From the NCBI RefSeq assembly GCF_900109775.1, contig NZ_FOAX01000003.1, positions 124,001 through 188,000 on the forward strand: 64,000 bases of DNA. The letters are read 5' to 3'. Numbering within the stretch: position 1 is the first letter of the stretch; every line of letters starts with the position of its first letter. Source of the DNA: Pseudoxanthomonas sp. GM95 (lineage in GTDB: Bacteria; Pseudomonadota; Gammaproteobacteria; Xanthomonadales; Xanthomonadaceae). The notes under the pieces were generated by a model. It was not told the DNA's origin. It made no database searches and was given only the letters and a program-made list of their open reading frames with translations. Below, in pieces: positions 24,595 to 33,201 of the stretch. Made by a program: the position numbers and the translations under genes.

Positions 24595-27500
24595 ACACTT
24601 CGCCCGCCCGCCCGCGCATGACGCGGGCCCTGTTGTCCCTGGCCGTGTCCGCGGCCCTGTCGCTGCCCGCGGTCGCCTCCGCGCAGGTCGGCTTTTCCAG
24701 CTCGTTCGAGGAAGGCCAGCCACCGCTCGCCGCAGGCAAGGCCGATGGCCTGCAGCTGCGCGTGGGCAGCGGGCCGAAGGCGCCGTATGCCGCCAAGCCC
24801 GAGGCTGGCTACACCGGCACGCATGCGCTGGCGTACCAGGGCAGCGGCGGGCGCAGGGCGCTGTTCAAGGTCGATGCGACGATCGATGCCGACACCACGC
24901 TGTCGTGGCTGGTGCTGCCGGAGATCGTCGGCGAAGACACCGCGGCCTCGACGTACGTCTCGCTGGATGCGGTGCTGGACGACGGCACGCACGTGTCGGC
25001 CACGCCGGCGCGCGATCAGCACGGCTTTGCCATCGGCGCGCAGGCGCAGGGCGATTCCAAATCGCTCTATCCGCAGCAATGGGCGCGCAAGGCCGTGCGC
25101 CTGGGCGACGTGCCGGCGCTGCGCGGCAAGCGCGTGGTGGCGATCGAACTGGACGTGCAGCCGGGTGCGGGCAAGACCGCGCAGGGCTGGATCGACGATG
25201 TCGCATTGGGCGAGGTCGCGCCACGCAACGGCAAGACACCGACCGACTGGGTGCTGACCACGCGCGGCAGCCAGGCCAATGGTGCGTTCTCGCGCGGCAA
25301 CAATTTCCCGGCGACCGCGGTCCCGCATGGCTTCAACTTCTGGACGCCGGTGACCGATGCCAGCTCACTGTCCTGGCTCTACAGCTGGAACGAGCAGAAC
25401 GACGCTGCCAATCGCCCGCGCCTGCAGGCCTTCGCCCTGAGCCACGAGCCCAGCCCGTGGATGGGCGACCGCCAGACCTTCCAGGTGATGCCGTCGACCG
25501 ACAGCGGCGTGCCCGAGGCCGATCGTGCCAAGCGCGCCCTGACCTTCTCGCACGAGCACGAGGTCGCGCAGCCGCAACGCTACAGCGTGCGCTTCGACAA
25601 CGGCATCACCACCTCGCTGGCGCCGACCGATCATGCGGCGGTGTTCGCGTTCGAATTCCCGGACAAAGGCGATGCCAACCTGCTGTTCGACAACGTCGAT
25701 GCGCGCGGCGGCCTGACCCTGGATGCCAAGACGCAGACGCTCTCCGGCTATACCGATGTGCGCAGCGGCCTGTCGACCGGCGCGACGCGCATGTACGTGG
25801 TCGCAAGCTTCGACGCGCCGTGGCAGCGCAGCGGTGAGATCGAAACCGGCCGAGCGACCGGCTACATCAAGTTCTCCGAGGGCACGCGCAAGGTCACCAT
25901 GCGCATCGCCACCTCGCTGATCTCGCTCGACCAGGCCAAGCACAACCTCGCGCTGGAGGTGCAGGCCGGCGACACCGTCGACAGCGTCGCCGCACGCGCG
26001 CAGCAGCAGTGGGACGCGCTGCTGGGCAAGGTCGATGTGCAGGGCGCGAGCGAGGACCAGCGCATCACGCTGTACTCCAATCTCTATCGCCTGTTCCTGT
26101 ATCCGAACTCCGGCTCGGAGAACGCCGGCACCGTCGCGCAACCCGACTGGCGCTACGCCAGCCAGAACAGCTGGTCCGATGACGCCACCGACGGCAGCGC
26201 GGCGCGCAGCTTCGCGCCGATCCGCGACGGCCAGGTCTACGTCAACAACGGCCTGTGGGACACCTTCCGCACCGCGTGGCCGGCCTATGGCCTGCTTGAT
26301 CCCACGCACGCGGGCGGCCTGATCGACGGCTTCCTGGAGCAGTACCGCGCCGGCGGCTGGGTGGCGCGTTGGTCCTCGCCCGGTTACGCAGACCTGATGG
26401 TCGGCACCAGCTCGGACGTGGCTTTCGCCGATGCGTGGGCCAAGGGCATCGGCGGCTTCGACGCGCCGCTGGCCTATGAGGCCGCCTTGAAGAACGCCAC
26501 CGTGGTGCCGCCGGACCGGCACGTGGGCCGCAAGGGCATGGCGCACTCGCTGTTCCGCGGCTACGCCGATACCGACACGCACGAAGGCATGTCCTGGACG
26601 CTGGAAGGCGCGCTCAACGATTACGGCATCGCCACGATGGCGCAGGGCCTGGCCAAGGAGGCGACGTCGGCCAAGGACAAGCAGCGCTACGCCGAGGAGG
26701 CCGAGTACTTCCGCTATCGCGCGGCTGACTACGCCAACATGTTCGACCGCGACGTGGACTTCTTCCAGGGCCGCAAGCCGGACGGCAGCTGGCGCCTCTC
26801 AAAGCAGGACTACGATCCGCGCGTGTGGGGCCACGACTACACCGAATCGGCAGGCTGGACCTTCGCCTTCACGGCCGCGCATGACGGCAACGGCCTGGCC
26901 GCGCTTTATGGCGGGCGCGATGCGCTGGCCAAGAAGCTCGACACCTTCTTCAGCACGCCGGAAACCGCAGGCGAGCAGTTCACCGGTTCCTACGGCGGCG
27001 TCATCCACGAGATGACCGAGGCGCGCGACGTGCGCCTGGGGATGTACGCGCACAGCAACCAGACCGCGCACCACATCGCCTGGATGTATCTCTACGCTGG
27101 CCAGCCTTGGAAGACCCAGGCGCTGACCCGCGAGATCCTCTCGCGCCTGTACCTGGGCAGCGACATCGGCCAGGGCTATCCCGGCGATGAGGACAACGGC
27201 GAGATGTCGGCGTGGTACGTGCTGGCGTCGATGGGCCTGTATCCGCTGCGCATGGGCTCGCCGGATTACGTGATCGGCTCGCCGCTGTTCAAGCAGTCCA
27301 CGCTCGCCCTGCCCGGCGGCAAGCAGCTCACCGTGCGCGCGCAAAACAATTCCACCGAGAATGTCTATGTGCAGTCGCTCAAGGTCAACGGCAAGCCGTG
27401 GACCAAGACGTGGATCCCGCACGCACTGCTGATGCAGGGCGCGACGCTGGATTTCGTGATGGGGCCGACGCCGTCCAAGTGGGGCTCGCGCGTCGAGGAC

Positions 27501-27983
27501 GCACCGCCGTCGCTGACGCCCGCCGGCCAGGCGCCGACCACGCTGGCCGACGTGATCGATCGCACTGCGCGCATCACCATTGGTGGCGACCGCAGCGGCA
27601 GTGCGCTGATCGACGACGACGCCGAGACCGGCGCGCCGGTGATGGGCAAGCAGGTCGATGTCGACATTACGCTGGGCAAGGCCGCAACGCCGACGTTCTA
27701 CACGCTCACCAGCAGCGAGCGGCCGATCAAGGGCGCGAGCTGGACGCTGGAAGCGCGCAACGGCGATGGCGCGTGGAAGACGCTGGATACGCGCAGCGGC
27801 GAAGACTTCCGCTGGAGCCTGCAAACGCGGCCGTTCCGCATCGCCAAGCCAGCGTCGTTCGACGCCTATCGCATCCGCTTCACCGCGCCCGGCCGCATGC
27901 AGCTCTCCGAAGTGGAGCTGCTGGCCCCGCATATGCCGGTCCCGTTGAAGCAGGTTTCATCGAAGCAGAAGAAGGAATCCTGA
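24591..27983 (+). CDS. GH92 family alpha-1,2-mannosidase, secreted
   Basis: A 1130-residue protein. After a signal peptide (MTRALLSLAVSAALSLPAVASAQ) comes a carbohydrate-binding-like beta domain (about 35-220). The GH92 body follows, with signature segments NNGLWDTFRTAWPAY, HSNQTAHHIAWMYLYAGQPW and GDEDNGEMSAWY. A C-terminal F5/8-like beta domain may extend from about 1010. GH92 enzymes are calcium-dependent exo-alpha-mannosidases acting on N-glycans or yeast mannan. I chose TTG at 24591, eight bases after AAGGA and overlapping the LacI stop; ATG at 24618 has no ribosome site. The length exceeds the usual 700-800 residues because of the extra domains. Confidence 0.9.
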   Translation: MNTSPARPRMTRALLSLAVSAALSLPAVASAQVGFSSSFEEGQPPLAAGKADGLQLRVGSGPKAPYAAKPEAGYTGTHALAYQGSGGRRALFKVDATIDADTTLSWLVLPEIVGEDTAASTYVSLDAVLDDGTHVSATPARDQHGFAIGAQAQGDSKSLYPQQWARKAVRLGDVPALRGKRVVAIELDVQPGAGKTAQGWIDDVALGEVAPRNGKTPTDWVLTTRGSQANGAFSRGNNFPATAVPHGFNFWTPVTDASSLSWLYSWNEQNDAANRPRLQAFALSHEPSPWMGDRQTFQVMPSTDSGVPEADRAKRALTFSHEHEVAQPQRYSVRFDNGITTSLAPTDHAAVFAFEFPDKGDANLLFDNVDARGGLTLDAKTQTLSGYTDVRSGLSTGATRMYVVASFDAPWQRSGEIETGRATGYIKFSEGTRKVTMRIATSLISLDQAKHNLALEVQAGDTVDSVAARAQQQWDALLGKVDVQGASEDQRITLYSNLYRLFLYPNSGSENAGTVAQPDWRYASQNSWSDDATDGSAARSFAPIRDGQVYVNNGLWDTFRTAWPAYGLLDPTHAGGLIDGFLEQYRAGGWVARWSSPGYADLMVGTSSDVAFADAWAKGIGGFDAPLAYEAALKNATVVPPDRHVGRKGMAHSLFRGYADTDTHEGMSWTLEGALNDYGIATMAQGLAKEATSAKDKQRYAEEAEYFRYRAADYANMFDRDVDFFQGRKPDGSWRLSKQDYDPRVWGHDYTESAGWTFAFTAAHDGNGLAALYGGRDALAKKLDTFFSTPETAGEQFTGSYGGVIHEMTEARDVRLGMYAHSNQTAHHIAWMYLYAGQPWKTQALTREILSRLYLGSDIGQGYPGDEDNGEMSAWYVLASMGLYPLRMGSPDYVIGSPLFKQSTLALPGGKQLTVRAQNNSTENVYVQSLKVNGKPWTKTWIPHALLMQGATLDFVMGPTPSKWGSRVEDAPPSLTPAGQAPTTLADVIDRTARITIGGDRSGSALIDDDAETGAPVMGKQVDVDITLGKAATPTFYTLTSSERPIKGASWTLEARNGDGAWKTLDTRSGEDFRWSLQTRPFRIAKPASFDAYRIRFTAPGRMQLSEVELLAPHMPVPLKQVSSKQKKES

Positions 27984-28702
27984 TGTCCCGTCGCTTTCCC
28001 CCGCTCGCCGCGTCCCTGCTGGCCACCGCACTGCTGCTCCCGTTGGCCGCACAGGCCCGCGAAGACGTCACCCGCACCCAGGACGGCGTGACCATCACGT
28101 ACCGCGATGCCACCGGCGCGTTGGACGTGCCGATGCAGGAGAAGATCCTCAAGACCTTCTTCCATGCGTACGCGAAGGAGCGCGCCGACTTCAACACCGC
28201 CGCGCCGACCAAGGCGATCATCACCATCGATCCGTCCTACGACGGCATCGCCTATGTCGGCAGCGACGATTGGGCCAAGATGACGATCAACCCGGCCTGG
28301 CTGGTGAAGCATCCGGGCGATACCGATCTGGTCAGCCACGAGGCCATGCACATCGTTCAGGGCTACCCGGACTACGGCAACGACAAGGCGCCGACCTGGC
28401 TGGTGGAAGGCATCGCCGATTTCGCCCGCGACAAGTACGGCATCGACAACGCCGCCAGCAACTGGAAGCTGCCGGACGAGATCAAGGATAAGCAAAGCTA
28501 CGAGAGCAGCTATCGTGTCACCGGTGCCTTCCTCAAGTGGAGCGAGGCGCAGCACCCGGGCCTGGTCAAGCAGATGGACGCCGCCCTGCGCACCGGCAAG
28601 TACACGCCGCAGCTATGGAACCAGCTGGCCGGCAAGGACGTGGACGCGCTCTGGTCCGACTACGTCGCTGCGCGTGGTGGCGTGAAGCCCGTCAAGGCTT
28701 GA
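27983..28702 (+). CDS. Basic secretory protein family, putative secreted zinc peptidase
   Basis: A 239-residue exported protein (signal peptide MSRRFPPLAASLLATALLLPLAAQA). It carries SHEAMHIVQGY, which contains an HExxH zinc motif, and the downstream WLVEGIADFARDKYG typical of the basic secretory protein (BSP) family. Plant BSPs are pathogenesis-related proteins and have been proposed to be metallopeptidases. The ATG overlaps the GH92 stop by one base (TGATG), indicating translational coupling. A secreted peptidase in a mannosidase operon suggests the natural substrate is a glycoprotein; this is inference. Confidence 0.82.
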   Translation: MSRRFPPLAASLLATALLLPLAAQAREDVTRTQDGVTITYRDATGALDVPMQEKILKTFFHAYAKERADFNTAAPTKAIITIDPSYDGIAYVGSDDWAKMTINPAWLVKHPGDTDLVSHEAMHIVQGYPDYGNDKAPTWLVEGIADFARDKYGIDNAASNWKLPDEIKDKQSYESSYRVTGAFLKWSEAQHPGLVKQMDAALRTGKYTPQLWNQLAGKDVDALWSDYVAARGGVKPVKA

Positions 28703-28716
28703 GCTTGCTATGAAGC

Positions 28717-28751
28717 GATGAAGGCGCGGTGGGTTGCACGGCGCCTTCATC
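28717..28751. terminator. Stem-loop after the BSP gene
   Basis: GATGAAGGCGC (28717-28727) and GCGCCTTCATC (28741-28751) form an 11-base perfect stem between convergent genes. No T-tract follows, so it may act with Rho or as an mRNA end barrier. Confidence 0.45.
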
Positions 28752-28804
28752 GAAGCCTGACCGCACGCGTTTCGCCCGCAGTCCGCAGGCGCAACGCGAG
28801 GCCC

Positions 28805-29419
28805 TCACGCCGGCCGGAACACCTGCGCCTGGAAGCCGCTCGGAAACACCTGCGTGCTGACCAGCGTCAACGGCCGCGGCGCCGGCAGGTCGGCAAAAAT
28901 CGGCTGGCCCTGGCCCAACACGATCGGGTAGACGCCCAGGATGTATTCGTCGACCAGGTTGGCCGCGATCAGGCTGCGCGCGAACTGCGCGCCGCCGTGC
29001 GCGATGATCGGCTTGCCGTCCTGTGCCTTGAGGCGTTTCACCTCATCGATCAGATCCCCGCCGGCGACGTAGGCCTCGGCCCAGCTGCCGGCGCCCTCCT
29101 GCAACGCGCCGCCGCTGGCGTTGGCCGCATCGATGGCCTGCATGCCCAGCGCCTTGAAGATGGCCGGGTCCTGCTGCGAGAACACCGCCTTGGGGATCTG
29201 GTTCATCACCGGCGCGAACACCAGCGTGGAGGTCGGCCAGAATCCAGCCATGTTGCCGAAGGTCCTGCTGCCCATGATGTGCAGGCTGGCGTCCCACAGC
29301 GCCTGTACCTTCCATTCGATGGCCGCATGGTCGCCGTTGAACACCCACTGGATCTCGCCATTGGGCCCACTGACGAAGCCGTCGAGCGTCATGGACATGG
29401 CCAGCTTCAACTCGCGCAT
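28805..29419 (-). CDS. Dihydrofolate reductase / RibD C-terminal-like reductase
   Basis: A 204-residue RibD C-terminal-domain (DHFR-fold) protein: MRELKLAMSMTLDGFVSGPNGEI at the start, MGSRTFGNMA, and HGGAQFARSLIAANLVDEYI near the end, which is the NADPH-binding half. Stand-alone members of this family are common and mostly uncharacterised reductases; they are not the true FolA or RibD. GAGGAG precedes ATG at 29419. The 369 bases between it and the divergent DsbA-like gene show no further gene. Confidence 0.82.
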   Translation of the reverse strand: MRELKLAMSMTLDGFVSGPNGEIQWVFNGDHAAIEWKVQALWDASLHIMGSRTFGNMAGFWPTSTLVFAPVMNQIPKAVFSQQDPAIFKALGMQAIDAANASGGALQEGAGSWAEAYVAGGDLIDEVKRLKAQDGKPIIAHGGAQFARSLIAANLVDEYILGVYPIVLGQGQPIFADLPAPRPLTLVSTQVFPSGFQAQVFRPA

Positions 29420-29788
29420 TGCATTCTCCTCATGGGTGCCCGGCACCAGCATGGTCCGGATCGCAGGCCGCCGGCAAGATCGCCGCACCGCCCTGTTGTC
29501 TTGATGACGAACGGGCGACCTGGGAATCGACATCCCCGGCGGGCATTCGCCGAACAACGTGCCATCACTGCGATGCCAAGCCCAACAAAGGTGCCAGGGC
29601 AAGCGCTCGGCCTAGCAAACACGTCCTTTCGCATCAGGGGCACCGCCAGCACCTCGCCATGTTGCGGTCTGCTTGACAGCAGAATGCGGGCGCCAGCTAA
29701 TCTCCCAGCATGCCGGATCTCTGAGCGCTCGCAATCGTGCGAACCCACGGCAGCATCCAGGACTATTTGAATCGCAAGGAGCGAACGT

Positions 29789-30598
29789 TTGAAATCATCT
29801 CGCATCGTGATGCTGTGCCTGCTCATCTCCCTGCTGGCCGCCTGTTCTCAACCCGTCGCACAGGAAGCAAGTAGTGCGCTACCGGCCGCCCCTGCGTCGT
29901 CACCGACTGCCGATGCGACGCAACGCAAGACGCCACCCACCCAGGTACCCGACGCTGCCGGACCCGCGGAAGACACGCACCTCGCCAACGACAACAGGGT
30001 CACACCACCACAGGGGCCGGCGCCGATCGCCGGGACCGATTACATCGCCATTCCGGATGGTCAGCCTTTCGAGCCTGCGAACGGCAAGATCGAAGTCGTG
30101 GAATTCTTCAACTACATCTGCCCGTTCTGCTACCAGTACAGCCCGCGTTTTCTGGACTGGAAATCAAAACTTCCTTCCGACGTCCGGGTCACCTACGTGC
30201 CCGCCACCTTCCGGCCCGACTTTGCCGTTTACGCCCGCGCCTTTTACGCAGCCGAGGTGTTGGGGATCTCGGCGAAAACACATGAAGCTGCCTACAAAGC
30301 CGTCCATGTCGACGGCACGCTGCCCGGCGAAGGCCAGACGATCGATGAAAGCAAGATCGCGCAGTTCTACAGCCAGTACGGCGTTACGGCGGAACAGTTC
30401 AGCGCAACCATGAAGAGTTTCGCGGTGAGCGCACGCCTGCAGAAGGCAAGGCAGTTCGCGATCCAAAGCACGATGAATTCCACGCCATCCATCGTCGTCG
30501 ACGGGAAATATCTAGTCAAAGGCAGAAGCTGGGATGACGTACTTCGGATTGCCGACCACCTCATTGCACAGGAGCGCGCAGCGCAGAAAACGCATTGA
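29789..30598 (+). CDS. DsbA-like thiol:disulfide interchange lipoprotein with a CPFC active site
   Basis: A 269-residue exported thioredoxin-fold protein. The N-terminus ends in LLAAC (lipidated Cys19), followed by a Pro/Ala/Thr-rich linker to about residue 80. The DsbA fold then shows NYICPFCYQ (Cys111, Cys114) and the cis-Pro loop STPSIVV. Canonical DsbA has CPHC; the CPFC variant should be less oxidising. Homologues in Xanthomonadaceae are annotated as DsbA/DsbL-like proteins. The TTG start at 29789 follows AAGGAG with good spacing and no better ATG exists. It is monocistronic. Confidence 0.85.
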   Translation: MKSSRIVMLCLLISLLAACSQPVAQEASSALPAAPASSPTADATQRKTPPTQVPDAAGPAEDTHLANDNRVTPPQGPAPIAGTDYIAIPDGQPFEPANGKIEVVEFFNYICPFCYQYSPRFLDWKSKLPSDVRVTYVPATFRPDFAVYARAFYAAEVLGISAKTHEAAYKAVHVDGTLPGEGQTIDESKIAQFYSQYGVTAEQFSATMKSFAVSARLQKARQFAIQSTMNSTPSIVVDGKYLVKGRSWDDVLRIADHLIAQERAAQKTH

Positions 30599-30904
30599 GC
30601 GCTGCGAGGGCTCAACGCAGGATCATGAACTTGATGCCAGCTTGCTGCGCTTTTGTTTCCGACTCGCAGGCAGCTAACGACCCAAAGCGGACCCACACCG
30701 AACGAATGCGGCTCGTTAGCGAGCGGAGTAGGTTGTTCTCCTGCCGCATCAGGCGAGCGCGAGCCCTTGTCTTGGCTCCACCGACCCGGCTACAGCAAAT
30801 GACAACCAACTAGCACGTCGACCTTAAGCTAGCCTCTAAGGGCCGTCAGGTTTTGAGGCTCGAAGAAAGAGAGATGCCCCCAAGTTGCATCTCAAACAAA
30901 AATG

Positions 30905-30933
30905 TTGACATGTTGTTCGGTACCTACCAATAT
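30905..30933 (+). promoter_or_regulatory. Sigma70-like promoter of the MarR operon
   Basis: TTGACA (30905-30910, perfect -35), a 17-base spacer, then CAATAT (30928-30933). The -10 end overlaps the first base of the MarR palindrome, a classic repressor arrangement. Confidence 0.6.
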
Positions 30934-30952
30934 TGGTTCGGTAGCGAACCAA
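30933..30952. promoter_or_regulatory. MarR-type operator palindrome
   Basis: TTGGTTCG-GTAG-CGAACCAA, two perfect 8-base arms, placed between the -10 box and the ribosome site AAGGAGG. A looser related palindrome centred on GGTACC lies at 30913-30930. Binding by the MarR protein encoded immediately downstream is expected. Confidence 0.7.
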
Positions 30953-30961
30953 GGAGGATCT

Positions 30962-31393
30962 TTGAGCGGTTCTAACCACACTTCGGCCGGTGCATGGGCC
31001 AAGCGCTATCACCTCGCAAGCCGAGCTGCCATTGAACGCATCTTGCGCCCCTATGACCTGGGGTCAACGCAGTGGTACGTCCTGTATCAGCTAGCCAATT
31101 CAGGCCCAACGCCGCAACGCGAGTTCCCGAGCTTGCTGCAAATCGAGAAGCCAACACTGAGCGATGTTGTCAGTGCGTTGGTGAGGAAAGGCTTTGTCGA
31201 ACAGACACCCGACCCAAATGATCAGCGACAGCGCGTGCTTGCTTTAACTGCCTCGGGTAAGAAGCTGTGGAAAGAACTTCCAGATCCGATCGCAATGATC
31301 TTGAGCATTGCATTCGAGGGTGTCGACGAGGAAACGCTCGAAACGGTCACCAAAGTACTTCAGGTCGCTACGGAGAGACTCAATGATTCCTAA
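30962..31393 (+). CDS. MarR-family transcriptional regulator
   Basis: A 143-residue MarR/SlyA-type winged-helix protein: LGSTQWYVLYQLANSGP, the recognition region EKPTLSDVVSALVRKGFVEQ, and wing DPNDQRQRVLALT. TTG at 30962 is preceded by AAGGAGG; an ATG at 30902 would place the start inside the promoter. It heads an AT-richer cluster of four genes (MarR, epimerase-like, SIP-like, SDR), all plus strand. By position it likely represses itself and the downstream redox genes until a small aromatic or oxidant ligand appears. Confidence 0.88.
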   Translation: MSGSNHTSAGAWAKRYHLASRAAIERILRPYDLGSTQWYVLYQLANSGPTPQREFPSLLQIEKPTLSDVVSALVRKGFVEQTPDPNDQRQRVLALTASGKKLWKELPDPIAMILSIAFEGVDEETLETVTKVLQVATERLNDS

Positions 31394-31410
31394 AACCAAG
31401 ATACCCAAAC

Positions 31411-32226
31411 ATGAAGATTCTTGTGACTGGTGGAACCGGACTGGTCGGTTCGAGGTTGCTTAAGCGCATTGTAGCGAGTGGCATTGATTGCCGAGCAATA
31501 GTGCGCGCGGGCAAGTCGCTACCTGAGGGCGTCACGCCCATTGAAGCGGATCTCGCTGATCCGTCCGCGTTGGCGTCGGCTGTTGAAGGAGCCTCCGCCA
31601 TCATCCATCTGGCAGCTGTGTTGAGAACCCCGGTGCCAGAAGACATCTGGGAAGCCAACGTCGTTGGAACACGCAACTTGATTGCCGCAACTCGATCCGT
31701 TGCACCAGATGCTCGCTTCATCATGGCCAGCACTGGCCTGGTCTACAACGTCGACAGCGAACACCCAGCCCTGGAAAGCGACCCTGTCGAGCCCAAGATG
31801 GATTATCCGGCTAGCAAATTTGCCGCAGAGAAGGAGCTGCAAGAGAGTGGCTTGAATTGGTCGATTCAGCGGTTCGGATTCGTCTATGGAGACAAGGATG
31901 GTCACATCGACATGATTCCGAAGCTAGCAGGCATGTTCAAATGGCACCCTGCAAACAGGCTGAGCATGATTCACCACCGCGACATCTATACGAGCATGGA
32001 GCTTGCTCTGACGGGCGCGCTCGATGGCCGGATTGTCAATATTGTCGACGAGGCGCCGATGACCATCCATGAGCTATGCAAGATCGCAGGTGATCCTCTA
32101 TCTGCTTCATCTGCGCCTCTGCAGAATCCGTGGTATGGCGTCATCGATGGCGGATTGGCGCGCACCTTGGGCTTCCAGCCGAAGGTGAGAACAACCTATC
32201 AAGCCGCTGCAGAAGAAGCACTCTAA
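31411..32226 (+). CDS. NAD(P)-dependent epimerase/dehydratase (extended SDR)
   Basis: A 271-residue extended SDR. It starts at MKILVTGGTGLVGSRLL with the GxxGxxG dinucleotide motif; YPASKFAAEKEL supplies YxxxK, and the substrate domain follows. It begins 17 bases after the MarR stop and is probably co-transcribed. The codon use is clearly less GC-rich than the flanking chromosome, like the rest of this cluster. Substrate unknown; similar proteins reduce ketones or aldehydes or act as sugar epimerases. Confidence 0.82.
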   Translation: MKILVTGGTGLVGSRLLKRIVASGIDCRAIVRAGKSLPEGVTPIEADLADPSALASAVEGASAIIHLAAVLRTPVPEDIWEANVVGTRNLIAATRSVAPDARFIMASTGLVYNVDSEHPALESDPVEPKMDYPASKFAAEKELQESGLNWSIQRFGFVYGDKDGHIDMIPKLAGMFKWHPANRLSMIHHRDIYTSMELALTGALDGRIVNIVDEAPMTIHELCKIAGDPLSASSAPLQNPWYGVIDGGLARTLGFQPKVRTTYQAAAEEAL

Positions 32227-32387
32227 GCGCAGCCTCCTGATCCGGGAGTGAGTTCGTCCACTTTCGTTGAGCCCCCCATCATTGCTATCCAGGCGCACCT
32301 TCTCAGGCTGAACGTTTATCAGCTTGCAGCGTCAGCGTAGCAACTGATGTGGGCGGCCATTATGGTTGCGCGCATCAAGGATTGCCC

Positions 32388-33056
32388 ATGGCATCAATGA
32401 AAGGCCGGCTTTTCAGAATTTTCGCGGAATCACGTCTCAATCGATCAACCGTCGACTCCATAGAAGACATCGGTGGCTTCCGGCGCGTGGGGCTGCGGTG
32501 CCAGGATGAGCCGACACCGGCAGGCTCCAAGTTGCAGGTGTTACTGCCGTCAAATGATGTTCGAACTTATACGCCCATCCCCATTCCAGGAGGTTTCTTG
32601 CTCCTAGGCTGGAAGCATGCCGGTGGACCGGGCGCGCACTGGCTCTCCGAAATCGGTCCCGGAGACGAACTTCGATACGTCGGCCCGCAGCGCTCTTTAG
32701 AGATCCCGCTCGGCCCTGTCATTGTCATTGGTGACGAGACAAGCATCGCTCTCGCTGCTTCGTTTGAGCATGATCGACCGGGACAGATCAGAGCTGTGAT
32801 TGCGTCTGACTCTGGAGAGGTCGCAGAAGCGTCAGAGTCAGTGGGCTTGAGCATGATTAGGACGGCTCCTCCCGTGGATACGGATCACATTGCTGATCTT
32901 GTTGAATCAGCAATGCAGGAACTGCCGGGCGCGGTCATTGCGATCACGGGTGGCTCAGAGCTTGTGTTGAGGGTGCGCAGCAGTCTGCGCGCCCGTGGTC
33001 TCGAGAAGATCAAGGCAAAGGCCTACTGGATCCCCGGTAAGACGGGACTGGACTAA
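32388..33056 (+). CDS. Siderophore-interacting protein family flavin reductase
   Basis: A 222-residue short SIP-like protein. VRTYTPIP gives the RxYT flavin-binding motif, VIVIGDETSIALAASFE the start of the NAD(P)H domain, and KAKAYWIPGKTG the C-terminal SIP signature (usually YW..G). AAGGA lies before ATG at 32388. It is the second SIP-family gene in the window, but shorter and much more divergent than the YqjH-like one at 15.0 kb. The context with MarR and two SDRs suggests a redox or detoxification role instead of siderophore iron release. Confidence 0.75.
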   Translation: MASMKGRLFRIFAESRLNRSTVDSIEDIGGFRRVGLRCQDEPTPAGSKLQVLLPSNDVRTYTPIPIPGGFLLLGWKHAGGPGAHWLSEIGPGDELRYVGPQRSLEIPLGPVIVIGDETSIALAASFEHDRPGQIRAVIASDSGEVAEASESVGLSMIRTAPPVDTDHIADLVESAMQELPGAVIAITGGSELVLRVRSSLRARGLEKIKAKAYWIPGKTGLD

Positions 33057-33201
33057 GCCCTCCGTCCGTTCGGCTTAAGCCAGCTCACTGCAAGAATCAC
33101 TCAGTGCTGATGGCGACGCACGCTCATTGTGCTTGATCTATTCGCTATGCAAGTGCACAGACCCAGAGCTATGTCGCTTCGCGACGAGCAGGAGAACCGC
33201 T

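Noticed and set aside
29420..29788. Search for a riboswitch or small gene in the 369-base divergent gap
   Set aside because: No conserved RNA pattern, hairpin with T-tract or plausible frame was recognised.
30612..30809. Small minus-strand frame of 65 residues
   Set aside because: No ribosome site or recognisable domain, and it overlaps a plus-strand frame of equal quality; the 30599-30904 gap is treated as non-coding.
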